A stretch of DNA of 64,000 bases from Mycobacterium sp. SMC-8. Its GTDB lineage: Bacteria > Actinomycetota > Actinomycetes > Mycobacteriales > Mycobacteriaceae. Each line of letters opens with the position of its first letter. Position 1 is the first letter of the stretch. The position numbers were made by a program, and so were the translations under genes. A model generated the notes under the pieces. The model was given only the letters and a program-made list of their open reading frames with translations. It did no database searches and had not been told where the DNA came from. The stretch covers positions 930,001-994,000 of the forward strand of contig NZ_CP079865.1 in NCBI RefSeq assembly GCF_025263565.1. The letters are read 5' to 3'. Shown in pieces: positions 63,829 to 64,000 of this stretch.

Positions 63829-64000
63829 GTGCAGGATGCCGTTCGACAACTCTTCCTGACCGGTGGCGGGTATGCGACGACGGCGGCGCTGCTGCAGGTG
63901 CTCACCCGGCAGCAGCTCGACGTACAGGTGCGGCGCGGCACCTTGATCCGCGTATGGCACGGGGTCTACGCACCTGCCGAGCCTGATCGCTTCGGCAGGC
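63829..64000 (+). CDS. AbiEi-like antitoxin-domain protein, 5' part (runs off the window)
   Basis: First 57 codons only, from GTG 63829: LFLTGGGYATTAALLQVLTRQ then LDVQVRRGTLIRVWHGVYAP. This is the winged-helix antitoxin/DUF559-associated N-terminus common in actinobacteria. The rest, which may carry a nuclease-like DUF559 domain, is outside the window. Confidence 0.65.
   Translation, partial: MQDAVRQLFLTGGGYATTAALLQVLTRQQLDVQVRRGTLIRVWHGVYAPAEPDRFGR

Overview
The window looks like a high-GC mycobacterial chromosome (Mycobacterium/Mycolicibacterium). The signs are an MmpL-type RND transporter, ESX accessory proteins (EspC-like and EspG-like), an F420-dependent LLM oxidoreductase, many TetR regulators with FadE/FadD-type lipid catabolism genes, and a terminal block matching M. 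tuberculosis Rv3689-Rv3693 in order. All calls are from reading the sequence; no database search was run.

Layout. (1) 0.2-6.4 kb: a carboxylesterase, then a crotonase / TIGR03084 / AtuA operon whose atuA gene is split by a 1,043-bp transposable element with terminal inverted repeats and a 5-bp target duplication. (2) 6.8-12 kb: a TetR gene and an adenylate cyclase pseudogene interrupted by a 3,625-bp IS21-family element (6-bp duplication). (3) 12-16 kb: acyl-CoA dehydrogenase with a divergent TetR and paired operator-like palindromes, an SDR, and a decayed CYP136-like P450 that has lost its haem cysteine. (4) 16.1-24.5 kb: a tightly coupled minus-strand operon, SDR - diiron protein - BVMO - BVMO - esterase, with a third BVMO behind it and a divergent TetR. 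(5) 24.7-32.5 kb: acyl-CoA dehydrogenase divergent from an acyl-CoA carboxylase beta/alpha - acyl-CoA dehydrogenase - acyl-CoA ligase operon. (6) 32.6-34.3 kb: an IS1380-family element with a 5-bp duplication. (7) 34.6-45.2 kb: PucR-type regulator, hydrolase, thioesterase, TetR, thiolase / alcohol dehydrogenase / CMD operon, membrane protein, PF10118 protein and two more TetRs. (8) 45.6-48.7 kb: a large MmpL. (9) 49.0 kb: the 3' half of a tRNA-Pro(GGG) gene with its terminator, read here as the right attachment site of an old island lying to the left. (10) 49.2-52.3 kb: a type VII secretion-associated module. (11) 52.4-55.2 kb: catechol-pathway remnants, a small zinc protein and a DNA methyltransferase. 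(12) 55.2-64 kb: a putative restriction partner, PAP2 phosphatase, F420 enzyme, a 42-aa acidic protein, the GPDPase-membrane / DUF4129 / DUF4350 / MoxR / DUF58 block, and the start of an AbiEi-like gene.

How the genes fit together. Most of the left 48 kb is catabolic: CoA activation, acyl-CoA dehydrogenation, biotin-dependent carboxylation, hydration and an AtuA protein (a branched-chain or terpenoid acyl-CoA route), plus an oxygenase operon that could turn a hydrocarbon or alcohol into a ketone, an ester and then an acid and alcohol. Several regulators have visible candidate operators next to their own start. The region also carries an unusual number of broken genes: atuA, the cyclase, istB and its companion gene, the P450, the IS1380 transposase, the T7SS substrate and catA. 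The P450 and cyclase are certainly decayed. Five of the frame breaks are a 1-2 base indel in a GC-rich run and could be sequencing errors.
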